Of a stretch of 64,000 nucleotides of DNA, positions 26,126-35,047 are shown piece after piece. The stretch lies in the NCBI RefSeq assembly GCF_002272015.1, contig NZ_NPBY01000059.1, positions 1 through 64,000 of the forward strand. Reading direction: 5' to 3'. The DNA comes from Paenibacillus campinasensis (GTDB lineage: Bacteria; Bacillota; Bacilli; Paenibacillales; Paenibacillaceae). The notes below the pieces were generated by a model. It made no database searches, had not been told where the DNA came from, and saw nothing but the letters and a program-made list of their open reading frames with translations. The translations under genes were made by a program, and so were the position numbers. Every line of letters begins with the position of its first letter. Position 1 is the first letter of the stretch.

Positions 26126-26904
26126 GCAAGATCGTCGCAACAGGAAAAACCATTGAAGATGCTGTCGCACAAGGGCTTGCCAAGTGGGGCGTAAGTCGGG
26201 ACCGCGTGTCGGTTCAAGTATTGAGTCAGCCGTCAAGAGGATTCCTGGGCCTGTTCGGGGTCAAGGAAGCGAAAGTGGAACTTGAGCTCCTGCCTGAACG
26301 AGCTGGCGGCGAATTGCAATCTGAGACTCCGCTCGCGAAGCAGGAGGTATCGATCAAAGCAAACCAGACGGAAACGGCAGCGACCGTATCCATGCCGGCT
26401 GAAGAAGCTGTCGAATCGACGCCTGCGGACGTGAATTCCACTGGCCATGAAGGCAAAGACCCATATCACGAAGCGATTTCCTTTCTACAGGAAACCGGCC
26501 GTGCTATGGGGATTGAAGTAACGATTGAAATGGAGAAGGGTAAGGATTACACCACCCTTCATATATCAGGTTCAGGCCTGGGCTTGATGATTGGACGCCG
26601 GGGGCAGACGCTTGATGCGCTTCAATATTTAGCCAACATTGTGGCGAACCGGTATTCCGACAGCTATTTGCGCATTGTGCTGGACGCGGAGAATTTCCGC
26701 GAACGGCGCAAGAAGACGCTGGAGGATCTTGCCGACCGTCTGGCCGCACGCGTGCTGAAGACGCGCAAGGAGATCGTGCTCGAGCCGATGTCGGCGCCGG
26801 AGCGCAAGGTCATTCACGCCAGGCTTCAGGCCAAGGGCGGCGTGAAGACGTACAGCAAGGGCGATGAACCGAACCGGCGCGTTGTCATTACACCGAAGAT
26901 GTAG
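26122..26904 (+). CDS. jag: RNA-binding protein Jag (KhpB/EloR)
   Basis: A 260-residue protein with an N-terminal Jag domain (KTIEDAVAQGLAKWGV, residues 5-55), an acidic-to-mixed linker of about 65 residues, a type II KH domain (IGRRGQTLDALQYLAN; the usual GKRGQ lysine is arginine) and a C-terminal R3H domain ending EPNRRVVITPKM. In other Firmicutes it binds RNA and controls cell elongation. Translationally coupled to yidC. Confidence 0.95.
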   Translation: MSKIVATGKTIEDAVAQGLAKWGVSRDRVSVQVLSQPSRGFLGLFGVKEAKVELELLPERAGGELQSETPLAKQEVSIKANQTETAATVSMPAEEAVESTPADVNSTGHEGKDPYHEAISFLQETGRAMGIEVTIEMEKGKDYTTLHISGSGLGLMIGRRGQTLDALQYLANIVANRYSDSYLRIVLDAENFRERRKKTLEDLADRLAARVLKTRKEIVLEPMSAPERKVIHARLQAKGGVKTYSKGDEPNRRVVITPKM

Positions 26905-26935
26905 CATTAGAGTTGAACAGAGCCGTATATCGTAC

Positions 26936-26972
26936 AATGACTCCTTAGGATGACAGGGAGTCATTGTTTTTT
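26936..26972 (+). terminator. jag terminator
   Basis: AATGACTCC (26936-26944) pairs with GGAGTCATT (26957-26965), followed by GTTTTTT. It ends the rnpA-yidC-jag unit. Confidence 0.85.
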
Positions 26973-27065
26973 AGAGATGGGATTTTGGATGATCCTGTGA
27001 ATATAGAGAAACGTATAAGTTTCAAGCTTGCTTGCTTAGTGAAGGACAGAAAGAGGTGACAGGTT

Positions 27066-28442
27066 GTGTATAGTGATACAATTGCTGCGATTTCCACAGC
27101 GGTAGGTGAGGGTGGAATCGCGATCATTCGGGTTAGCGGACCGGATTCGATCAAGGAAGTTGAGAACATATTCAAGAGCAAGATCCGCTTAAGCGAAGCG
27201 GCTTCCCATACGGTGCATTACGGACATATCATCGACCCGAGAACGAAGGAAAACCTGGAGGAAGTGCTGGTGACGGTGATGCGGGCACCGCGTTCTTTTA
27301 CAACAGAGGATGTAGTCGAAATCAGCGCCCATGGCGGGGTCATTTCGGTTAAGCGGGTAATGGACATTCTGCTTCAGCAGCAAGTGCGGCTTGCAGAGCC
27401 TGGGGAGTTCACCAAACGGGCCTTCTTGAATGGGCGGATTGACCTGTCGCAGGCTGAGGCTGTCATTGACCTCATTCGTTCGAAATCGGACCGAGCGTTC
27501 TCGGTGGCATTGAAGCAGGTCGAAGGCACCCTGTCCCGCAAAATTAAAGATCTCCGCCATACACTGGTGGAGACACTGGCCCACATAGAGGTTAACATCG
27601 ATTATCCGGAACATGATGTGGAGTCCCTGACTGCTGACTTTATTAAGGAAAAAAGCCGGCTGGTTATGGATGAAATCGACAAGCTGCTGAAGACGGCGGA
27701 GGAAGGCAAAATTCTGCGCGAAGGGATCACCACCGCGATTGTCGGGCGTCCGAACGTCGGCAAATCGTCGCTGCTCAACACGCTTGCCCATGATAACAAG
27801 GCGATTGTGACCGATATTCCAGGGACAACCCGGGATGTTATTGAGGAATTTGTCACAATTAACAATATCCCGTTGAAGCTGCTCGACACGGCCGGAATCC
27901 GGGAAACGATGGACGTAGTTGAGCAGATTGGGGTAGAGCGCTCGAAGCATGCGGTCAATGAAGCGGATCTGATTCTGCTGGTGCTGAACGCCAGTGAGCC
28001 GCTGCATCCGGATGAACTGGAATTGATGGAACAAATACGCGGTAGACAATGCATTGTGATTATGAATAAAATGGACTTACCGACACAATTGGATATGGAG
28101 ATTCTGCATCGATATTATCCACCTGAACTGATCGTTCCGATGTCTGTTATAGCACAGGAAGGCATTGATAAGTTGGAGGAGGCCATCTCGAATCTGTTCT
28201 TCAGCGGACGGATTGAGGGCGGAGATTTGACCTATGTCAGCAATGTGCGGCATATTGCTCTTTTGAAGAAAGCGAAGGCGTCGCTTGAAGATGCTTATGA
28301 AGCTGCAGAGCAGCTTATACCGATTGATATGATCCAGATCGATGTTCGTCTGGCTTGGGAGCAGCTGGGTGAGATTCTGGGCGAGGCGGTCGGCGATTCG
28401 CTCATTGACCAGATTTTCTCACAATTCTGCCTGGGCAAATAA
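27066..28442 (+). CDS. mnmE: tRNA modification GTPase MnmE
   Basis: A 458-residue GTPase that, with MnmG, places the cmnm5 group on wobble uridine 34. The N-terminal tetrahydrofolate-binding domain is at 1-118, and the G domain shows GRPNVGKSSLLN (G1), DIPGTTRD (G2/G3) and NKMD (G4). The C-terminal FCLGK carries the catalytic cysteine. Start GTG with GAGGTG upstream by 7 bases. Confidence 0.97.
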   Translation: MYSDTIAAISTAVGEGGIAIIRVSGPDSIKEVENIFKSKIRLSEAASHTVHYGHIIDPRTKENLEEVLVTVMRAPRSFTTEDVVEISAHGGVISVKRVMDILLQQQVRLAEPGEFTKRAFLNGRIDLSQAEAVIDLIRSKSDRAFSVALKQVEGTLSRKIKDLRHTLVETLAHIEVNIDYPEHDVESLTADFIKEKSRLVMDEIDKLLKTAEEGKILREGITTAIVGRPNVGKSSLLNTLAHDNKAIVTDIPGTTRDVIEEFVTINNIPLKLLDTAGIRETMDVVEQIGVERSKHAVNEADLILLVLNASEPLHPDELELMEQIRGRQCIVIMNKMDLPTQLDMEILHRYYPPELIVPMSVIAQEGIDKLEEAISNLFFSGRIEGGDLTYVSNVRHIALLKKAKASLEDAYEAAEQLIPIDMIQIDVRLAWEQLGEILGEAVGDSLIDQIFSQFCLGK

Positions 28443-28619
28443 GGCGTGCATAATATCTGTACTTGCCGTTGTTGTCGATTCGTAGCTAAGGTTGTCAATT
28501 AGGCGGCACTTCCCGGCAGGCTCGCCTGAGAAGCGGGTCTGCCTTGGAGTGTTTGCCTTCAGGATATAGATCGTTCGTCTCTATATATTCACAAATATGA
28601 ACAACAAGGAGGGTTTGCC

Positions 28620-30506
28620 ATGAGTTACATGGGAGGCACCTATGACGTGATCGTTGTTGGTGCGGGTCATGCCGGCTGTGAGGCTGCACTTGCAGCAGCT
28701 CGGATGGGGTCGGAGACATTGATGATTACGATTAACCTGGATATGGTTGCTTTTATGCCTTGTAACCCGTCCATCGGAGGACCTGCCAAAGGTCATGTGG
28801 TGCGCGAAATTGATGCACTGGGCGGGGAAATGGGCCGCAATATCGATAAAACCTTCATTCAAATGCGGATGCTGAATACAGGGAAGGGGCCTGCGGTTCA
28901 CGCGCTGCGTGCCCAAGCTGACAAATTCCAGTATCAGCACACGATGAAGGAAACGCTGGAGAAGGAAGAGAAGCTGACGCTGCGTCAAGGCATGGTCGAT
29001 CAGTTGATCGTCGAGGACGGCGTCTGTGTTGGGGTTGTGACGCAGACGGGCACGGAATACCGGGCGAAAGCGGTTGTGCTCACAACAGGCACCTATCTGC
29101 GTGGAAAAGTGATCATGGGCGAGCTGATGTACGAGAGCGGACCGAACAATCAGCAGCCGTCGGTGAAGCTGGCGGAGAATCTGCGTGAGCTTGGATTTGA
29201 TCTCGTCCGCTTCAAAACCGGCACACCTCCGCGTGTGCATAAGGACACGATTGATTTTTCGAAGACGGAAATTCAGCCTGGGGATGAAAAGCCGAAATTC
29301 TTCTCGTATGAGACGAAGTCCTCGGATAATGAACAGCTGCCATGCTGGCTGACGTATACGTCTGTGGATACACATCAAATTATTAACGATAATCTCCATC
29401 GCGCACCGATGTTCTCGGGGGTAATTGAAGGCACCGGTCCTCGCTATTGCCCGTCGATTGAGGATAAAATTGTTCGTTTCGCAGATAAGCCAAAACATCA
29501 AATATTCCTGGAGCCAGAAGGCAAAAATACAAAGGAATATTATGTGCAAGGCCTTTCCACCAGTCTGCCAGAGGATGTGCAGCTGGCGGTGCTGCGCTCC
29601 ATTCCTGGAATGGAGAAAGTGGAAATGATGCGCAACGGCTATGCCATTGAGTATGATGCAATTGTTCCAACCCAGCTGTGGCCTTCGCTGGAGACCAAGA
29701 AATTGCCTGGCCTGTTCACGGCGGGGCAAATTAACGGAACCTCCGGTTATGAGGAAGCAGCAGGGCAAGGGATCATGGCTGGCATTAATGCGGCACGCAA
29801 AGTGCAAGGCAAAGAGCCGGTCATTCTGGATCGTTCGCAGGGCTATATCGGCGTATTGATTGATGATCTGGTTACAAAGGGCACGAATGAGCCTTATCGC
29901 TTGCTGACCTCGCGTGCGGAATATCGCCTGTTGCTTCGCCATGACAATGCCGATCTGCGCCTGACCGAAATCGGTCATGAGATCGGCCTGATCTCGGAAG
30001 AGCGCTATGCGCAGTTCCTTCGTAAGAAAGAGCTGGTCGAGCAAGAGATCGAACGTCTGCGTCAAGCGAAGGTGAAGCCGGTTGAGGTGAACCCGATGCT
30101 GGAGGCTGCCGGTTCGGCCCCTATCCAGGATGGAAGCACGCTGCTGACGATTCTGCGCCGTCCGGAAGTGACGTTTGCCATGATTGAGCAATTGTCGCCA
30201 TCTCCGTTTGATCTGGATGAAGAAATGAAGGAGCAAGTGGAGATCCAAATCAAATATGCCGGTTATATTGAGAAACAGCTTGGGCATGTGGAACGTCTGC
30301 AAAAAATGGAGAAGAAACGGATTCCGGAGGATATCAACTATGATGATGTTCATGGTCTGGCGATGGAAGCACGGCAGAAGCTGAACAGAATCCGTCCGAT
30401 TTCCATCGGGCAGGCGTCTCGGATCAGCGGCGTTACACCAGCTGACATTTCGATACTTCTGGTGTACCTGGAGCATTACAACCGGGTGACCGCGGCGAAA
30501 GGATAA
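28620..30506 (+). CDS. mnmG: tRNA uridine-34 modification enzyme MnmG
   Basis: A 628-residue FAD enzyme, partner of MnmE. The FAD motif is VVGAGHAGCEAALAAARMG; family signatures GPRYCPSIEDK and GYEEAAGQGIMAG are visible. Length is normal. It starts 177 bases after mnmE with AGGAGG before the ATG, and rsmG begins 3 bases after its stop. A 698-codon open frame on the opposite strand is a shadow. Confidence 0.97.
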   Translation: MSYMGGTYDVIVVGAGHAGCEAALAAARMGSETLMITINLDMVAFMPCNPSIGGPAKGHVVREIDALGGEMGRNIDKTFIQMRMLNTGKGPAVHALRAQADKFQYQHTMKETLEKEEKLTLRQGMVDQLIVEDGVCVGVVTQTGTEYRAKAVVLTTGTYLRGKVIMGELMYESGPNNQQPSVKLAENLRELGFDLVRFKTGTPPRVHKDTIDFSKTEIQPGDEKPKFFSYETKSSDNEQLPCWLTYTSVDTHQIINDNLHRAPMFSGVIEGTGPRYCPSIEDKIVRFADKPKHQIFLEPEGKNTKEYYVQGLSTSLPEDVQLAVLRSIPGMEKVEMMRNGYAIEYDAIVPTQLWPSLETKKLPGLFTAGQINGTSGYEEAAGQGIMAGINAARKVQGKEPVILDRSQGYIGVLIDDLVTKGTNEPYRLLTSRAEYRLLLRHDNADLRLTEIGHEIGLISEERYAQFLRKKELVEQEIERLRQAKVKPVEVNPMLEAAGSAPIQDGSTLLTILRRPEVTFAMIEQLSPSPFDLDEEMKEQVEIQIKYAGYIEKQLGHVERLQKMEKKRIPEDINYDDVHGLAMEARQKLNRIRPISIGQASRISGVTPADISILLVYLEHYNRVTAAKG

Positions 30507-30509
30507 GGT

Positions 30510-31232
30510 ATGGACGTGATTCAGAAGGATTTTGCAGAACGGCTGCAGGAGCATGGTATTCATGTCGATCAGAAGCAGCTGGATCAGTTTGAGACGTATT
30601 ACGAGACGCTGGTAGAGTGGAATGAAAAAATGAACCTGACAGGTATTACCGAGCGGGATCAGGTGTATACGAAGCATTTTTATGATTCAGTGACACTTGC
30701 GTTTTATGTAGATATGTCGCAGGTCGGCACCTTGGCTGATATTGGCTCCGGCGCTGGCTTCCCGGGCATTCCGCTTAAGATCTGCTTTCCACATATCAAG
30801 CTGACGATTGTAGATTCGCTGAACAAGCGGATTAATTTCCTCAAGTTTGTGGTGGATACGCTTGGCCTATCGGATGTGGAGCTAATTCATGGCCGGGCGG
30901 AGGAAGTTGCCCGCAAGCGCGAATACCGTGATCATTTCGATCTGGTGACGGCAAGAGCGGTTGCCCGGATGGCGCTGCTGAATGAATTTTGTCTTCCATT
31001 CACGAAGGTAGGCGGCCAATTCGCTGCCATGAAAGGGAGCAATCCGGCTGAGGAAATTGAAGAGTCGAAGCGCAGCTTGAAAGAGCTGCGGGGGAGACTT
31101 GATCAGGTTCATTCGTTCTCATTGCCGATTGAGCAGTCTGATCGTCATATCGTCGTAGTCGACAAGGTGGGAAGTACGCCAGGCAAATATCCACGCAAGC
31201 CGGGGATGGCGGCTAAGTCGCCTCTGGTGTAG
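30510..31232 (+). CDS. rsmG: 16S rRNA (guanine-527-N7) methyltransferase
   Basis: A 240-residue SAM-dependent methyltransferase (GidB/RsmG) that methylates G527 of 16S rRNA. The SAM motif is DIGSGAGFPGIPLK, and TARAVARMALLNEF is typical of the family. Loss of this enzyme is a known route to low-level streptomycin resistance; here it looks intact. It is coupled to mnmG with 3 bases between them. Confidence 0.96.
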   Translation: MDVIQKDFAERLQEHGIHVDQKQLDQFETYYETLVEWNEKMNLTGITERDQVYTKHFYDSVTLAFYVDMSQVGTLADIGSGAGFPGIPLKICFPHIKLTIVDSLNKRINFLKFVVDTLGLSDVELIHGRAEEVARKREYRDHFDLVTARAVARMALLNEFCLPFTKVGGQFAAMKGSNPAEEIEESKRSLKELRGRLDQVHSFSLPIEQSDRHIVVVDKVGSTPGKYPRKPGMAAKSPLV

Positions 31233-31404
31233 AACACATTGGTGCAGCAATAGGATGCCGGTGGAGTGAAATGGGCAAGGTGGGTGGCATGCTAACATCA
31301 TTATTTGTTGGGTGAAAATGCGACCTGGTTCATTTTTCTTCTATTATATAGGTGGTAAGAGCAACAATGTGATCGATAGAACTTACCAGATGATTCGATA
31401 CGGT

Positions 31405-31444
31405 GGAGAGGGGATGTTTCACGTGGAACATTCCCTCTCCTTTT
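31405..31444 (+). terminator. terminator hairpin containing a parS site
   Basis: GGAGAGGGGATGTT (31405-31418) pairs with AACATTCCCTCTCC (31427-31440) with one G-T position, followed by TTTT. The centre of the stem is the parS palindrome. It stands 170 bases after rsmG and could end the mnmE-mnmG-rsmG transcript. Confidence 0.6.
31415..31430. other. parS centromere site 1
   Basis: TGTTTCACGTGGAACA, matching the bacterial parS consensus TGTTNCACGTGAAACA with one difference. Spo0J (encoded 2.5 kb downstream) should bind here and spread. The identical 16-mer occurs again inside spo0J. Confidence 0.85.
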
Positions 31445-32010
31445 CTATGGAAACTTGAGGCAATTATATTCTGTACTTGTTATGAAGAGTAGGGACACGA
31501 AAATCGAGCAAAAAAGGTTAATTTGAAGAATAGAGTTATAGAACAAAAAGTGGTAGAATAGAGACAAGCATACTGTAAGAGTCCGGTTTATTTACCGGCT
31601 TTTTAGAGAACAACGCCTTGTCATGTATTTGCACAGTAGACAAACTGCATGTGAAGGTTGTTTTTCTTGTGGTATCAGATCGTGATCCAGCTGTATGCAT
31701 TCATTTTCTGATATCTCGATCAGGTTATAAGACCATCCACATCATGATTGATCCTATTCTCTATCGTGTCGACAGCGACGATGACAGATGAACGCAGGGT
31801 TAATGTGAAGGAGTTAGTTTTTGCAGGGATATGCCTGGCTGCTTTCGTTGTACATACAAGCTGCCCTGAATACGGTGGATTCTGTATTCTGCCGTTCAAG
31901 AGAGAGAGTGGGCGGGCGACAGCATCCATGCTGATCTGAGTGTTCTCAGATCGGGAACCCAAGCCGGGACATGATCCATGCTATCATGAAATTAGGTGGT
32001 AATATACGGA
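31445..32010. other. intergenic region rsmG-noc
   Basis: No convincing gene. A small hairpin CCGGT..ACCGG followed by CTTTTT at 31583-31604 could be a weak terminator on the plus strand. Short open frames on both strands lack ribosome sites. I found no clear promoter for noc by eye. Confidence 0.4.
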
Positions 32011-32829
32011 ATGAAAGAACAATTTTCGAAGTTGTTTGGATTGGCGGCGGAACGAAATCAGGGAGATGAAGTAAAGCATATTCCGGTACATGAGGTCGTC
32101 AGCAGCCCTTATCAACCACGGACCATATTTGATGATGACAAAATCGATGAGCTGCTGCAAACGATCAAGACACATGGTGTGATTCAGCCGATTGTGGTCA
32201 GGGTTCGCAATGGCGGCTACGAGATTATCGCCGGGGAGCGCCGCTGGCGAGCTGTCAAGAAGCTGGGACTCGATACGATTCCGGCTATCATTCGTGAGTT
32301 TAATGATTCGCAGGCGGCTTCGATTGCACTCATTGAGAACTTGCAGCGTGAAGGACTGACATCGATTGAAGAGGCTGTCGCTTATCAGAAGTTAATTGAT
32401 CTGCATCAATTGACTCAGGAGAGTCTGGCACAGCGGCTTGGCAAGAGCCAGTCCACGATTGCGAACAAGATCCGGTTGCTGCAGCTGCCGGAACAAGTGA
32501 AGACAGCGCTCATGGAACGGAAAATTACGGAGCGTCATGCTCGTGCATTGCTGTCCCTGGATAATGAGGAGACCCAGCTCAAAGTGCTGGATGAGATTAT
32601 TGCCAAGGAACTAAATGTGAAGCAGACGGAAGCGCGGATTGCCTTCTATAAAGAAGTCTCCACCGTGAAAAAATCTAAACGCATCTCTTACAGTAAGGAC
32701 GTTCGTCTTGCACTGAATACGATCCGTCAATCCATTGACATGGTATCGGGCTCGGGGATGGCTATCAAGACAACCGAGAACGACCATGAGGATCATTACG
32801 AGATTGTGATTAAAATACCTAAACGATAA
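32011..32829 (+). CDS. noc: nucleoid occlusion protein Noc (ParB family)
   Basis: A 272-residue ParB-like protein. The start is placed at ATG 32011 (MKEQFSKLFGL) because AGGTGG lies upstream and the N-terminus, an amphipathic membrane-targeting helix in Noc, fits. The ParB nuclease-like CTPase domain has GERRWRAVKKLG and ENLQREGLTSIEEA; a helix-turn-helix follows (SLAQRLGKSQSTIANKIRLL). Noc stops division over the chromosome in Bacilli. Assignment as Noc and not a second Spo0J rests on its N-terminus and place between rsmG and soj. Confidence 0.93.
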   Translation: MKEQFSKLFGLAAERNQGDEVKHIPVHEVVSSPYQPRTIFDDDKIDELLQTIKTHGVIQPIVVRVRNGGYEIIAGERRWRAVKKLGLDTIPAIIREFNDSQAASIALIENLQREGLTSIEEAVAYQKLIDLHQLTQESLAQRLGKSQSTIANKIRLLQLPEQVKTALMERKITERHARALLSLDNEETQLKVLDEIIAKELNVKQTEARIAFYKEVSTVKKSKRISYSKDVRLALNTIRQSIDMVSGSGMAIKTTENDHEDHYEIVIKIPKR

Positions 32830-32840
32830 GATTAAGCGTG

Positions 32841-32872
32841 AAAGCGGTATTCTTCGTGCCGCTTTTTCTTTT
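32841..32872 (+). terminator. noc terminator
   Basis: AAAGCGGTA pairs with TGCCGCTTT around TTCTTCG, followed by TTTTCTTTT, 11 bases after the noc stop. The following gap 32873-33173 contains a second small hairpin (ACCTC-GATA-GAGGT plus T-rich tail, 33077-33098) and otherwise nothing clear. Confidence 0.75.
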
Positions 32873-33173
32873 GATCAGGAATACGGGATTGTTCCTGGAT
32901 CGGTCGAGGCTGCTTACTGACGGGTATCTATTGGGGCAGAGGGGACTTATGGCCATGTGTTTAGGCGGATTCAAGAACGCTGCGCCTCATACCAAGGTAG
33001 GGTAGCCATAACGGTGAACGGAACATTTATATTTGTGAGGCCCCAGCGGCTGACTGTGGATTTGTTAGCATAATCTACCTCGATAGAGGTTTTCTTTTAT
33101 TTATATTCAGACTGACTGAATGAACATCATTGCGTCATACTTACTAGAGTCTACCTACATTGAGGTGAAATGA

Positions 33174-33935
33174 GTGTCAAAAATTATTGCCATAGCAAAT
33201 CAAAAAGGCGGTGTCGGCAAAACGACGACGTCCGTCAATCTGGGGGCTGGACTGGCTTCGCTAGGCAAACGGGTGCTGCTCGTGGATATCGATCCTCAGG
33301 GCAATACAACGAGCGGGGTAGGGATCAATAAAGCCGATGTCTCGAACTGTATATATGATGTCATTATCAATGAAGTGCATCCGAAGGATGCAATTTGTGG
33401 AACCGTCGTTGAAGGCCTGGACATCATTCCGGCTACGATTCAGCTGGCAGGGGCGGAGATTGAACTTGTACCAACCATCTCTCGCGAAGTTCGCTTGAAG
33501 AAATCACTCCAGCTCATTAAGTCATCCTATGATTACATTTTGATTGATTGCCCGCCTTCACTTGGAATCCTAACGATTAATTCCTTGACGGCTGCAGATT
33601 CGGTCATCATTCCAATCCAGTGTGAATATTACGCGCTGGAGGGACTCAGTCAGCTGCTGAATACGGTCCGCCTGGTTCAGAAGCACCTGAACACTTCGCT
33701 TAAGATTGAAGGTGTTCTGCTCACAATGCTGGATGCAAGAACGAATCTTGGCATTCAAGTAATCGAAGAAGTGAAGAAGTATTTTCAGGAGAAAGTATAT
33801 AAGACCATCATCCCTAGAAATGTTCGGTTAAGTGAAGCACCGTCCCACGGACAGTCGATCATCACCTATGATCCGCGTTCTAAGGGTGCGGAAGTATACT
33901 TGGAGCTGGCAAAGGAAGTGATCTCTTATGAGTAA
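33174..33935 (+). CDS. soj: chromosome partitioning ATPase Soj (ParA)
   Basis: A 253-residue ParA/MinD ATPase with the deviant Walker A KGGVGKTTTSVNLG at residue 11, and LLVDIDPQGN. With Spo0J it separates origins and adjusts DnaA activity. The start is GTG with GAGGTG 6 bases before it. It overlaps spo0J by 8 bases. Confidence 0.97.
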   Translation: MSKIIAIANQKGGVGKTTTSVNLGAGLASLGKRVLLVDIDPQGNTTSGVGINKADVSNCIYDVIINEVHPKDAICGTVVEGLDIIPATIQLAGAEIELVPTISREVRLKKSLQLIKSSYDYILIDCPPSLGILTINSLTAADSVIIPIQCEYYALEGLSQLLNTVRLVQKHLNTSLKIEGVLLTMLDARTNLGIQVIEEVKKYFQEKVYKTIIPRNVRLSEAPSHGQSIITYDPRSKGAEVYLELAKEVISYE

Positions 33936-34767
33936 ACGATTGGGAAAAGGATTGGATGCACTTATTCCTTCTTTGTCGATTAACGAGGATGACAAGGTCG
34001 TGGAAATTCCGCTAAGTCAATTGCGTGCGAACCCGTATCAGCCTCGTAAAAATTTTAACGAGGAAGCCATTCAGGAGTTAGCGGAGTCCATTCGTCAGCA
34101 TGGTGTCATTCAGCCGATTATCGTGCGCAGCGTTCTGAAGGGCTATGAGATTATTGCCGGGGAACGTCGTTTCAGAGCATCTCAATATTGCGGTAAAGCT
34201 ACGATTCCAGCGGTTGTTCGTTCTTTCAGCGACCAGCAAGTCATGGAAATCGCTCTGATCGAAAACTTGCAGCGTGAAAATCTGAATGCCATTGAAATCG
34301 CTGTTGCGTATCAAGGACTGATGGAACAATTTTCCTTGACCCAGGAAGAGCTGTCGCTGAAGGTAGGGAAGTCGCGTTCACATATCGCTAACTTTTTAAG
34401 GTTGCTGTCATTGCCGGAGGAAGTCAAAGAAAATGTTTCACGTGGAACATTGTCCATGGGACATGCCCGGGCAATTGTTGGCTTGAAGGACCCGGCACTT
34501 GTGAAACAATTGGCGAAGCAATGTGTGGAACAGGAGTGGAGCGTTCGCGAGCTTGAAGAAGCGGTGAAGAATCTGGATCGCAAGCCGGAAGAGAAGACGA
34601 AGGTCAAAACGAAGAAAAAAGATCCGTACATTGACCACCTGGAGGAAAGCCTGCGGGAACGATTCAAAACCACGGTCAAAATCAAGCACAACAAGGATAA
34701 AGGAAAAATTGAATTGAACTACTACAGCAAGCAGGATTTAGAACGGTTGTTGGAATTGCTGCAGTAG
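33928..34767 (+). CDS. spo0J: chromosome partitioning protein Spo0J (ParB)
   Basis: A 279-residue ParB. The N-terminal CTPase domain contains NPYQPRKNF, GERRFRASQ and ENLQRENLNAIE; the helix-turn-helix is SLKVGKSRSHIANFLRLL, and the C-terminal dimerisation part is basic then hydrophobic. It binds parS, spreads and loads condensin. Its own coding sequence contains a parS site, as in B. subtilis. Confidence 0.97.
   Translation: MSKRLGKGLDALIPSLSINEDDKVVEIPLSQLRANPYQPRKNFNEEAIQELAESIRQHGVIQPIIVRSVLKGYEIIAGERRFRASQYCGKATIPAVVRSFSDQQVMEIALIENLQRENLNAIEIAVAYQGLMEQFSLTQEELSLKVGKSRSHIANFLRLLSLPEEVKENVSRGTLSMGHARAIVGLKDPALVKQLAKQCVEQEWSVRELEEAVKNLDRKPEEKTKVKTKKKDPYIDHLEESLRERFKTTVKIKHNKDKGKIELNYYSKQDLERLLELLQ
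34434..34449. other. parS centromere site 2, inside spo0J
   Basis: TGTTTCACGTGGAACA, identical to site 1, translated as part of Spo0J (NVSRGTL). B. subtilis also has a parS within spo0J. Confidence 0.88.
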
Positions 34768-34980
34768 GTTGAGTATGAGGCGAGCTCGGATATCGAGTCC
34801 GGGTTCGTATGTTGGATGTCGAGTTCGTGTTCATAGGTGTGGAACTATAACGACCTATTGTGGTGATATAAGTGGGTCGAATAAGCTCGAAGGCAAAATG
34901 AAATGATGATATCGATGGAGTCACTGTTGCGTCACTGTGAATATTCATCAGCTATAGTGCTGTTTTATCATTATAAAATC

Positions 34981-35025
34981 AAAGACATGTCGGTAATTCC
35001 TGCGGGAAGGGTAAGGGATGTCTTT
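34981..35025 (+). terminator. possible spo0J terminator
   Basis: AAAGACAT (34981-34988) pairs with ATGTCTTT (35018-35025), followed by CTT; the inner loop is long. Weak. The rest of the 280-base gap 34768-35047 has imperfect repeats of GAGTTCG-like words and no gene I trust. Confidence 0.3.
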
Positions 35026-35047
35026 CTTAAACTGAGGGAGAGACGAT

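Noticed and set aside
28581..30677. 698-codon minus-strand frame opposite mnmG
   Set aside because: Codon-bias shadow; mnmG on the plus strand is complete, and the frame has no family features or ribosome site.
31720..31962. 80-codon minus-strand and 63-codon plus-strand frames in the rsmG-noc gap
   Set aside because: No ribosome sites or known relatives; they overlap each other.
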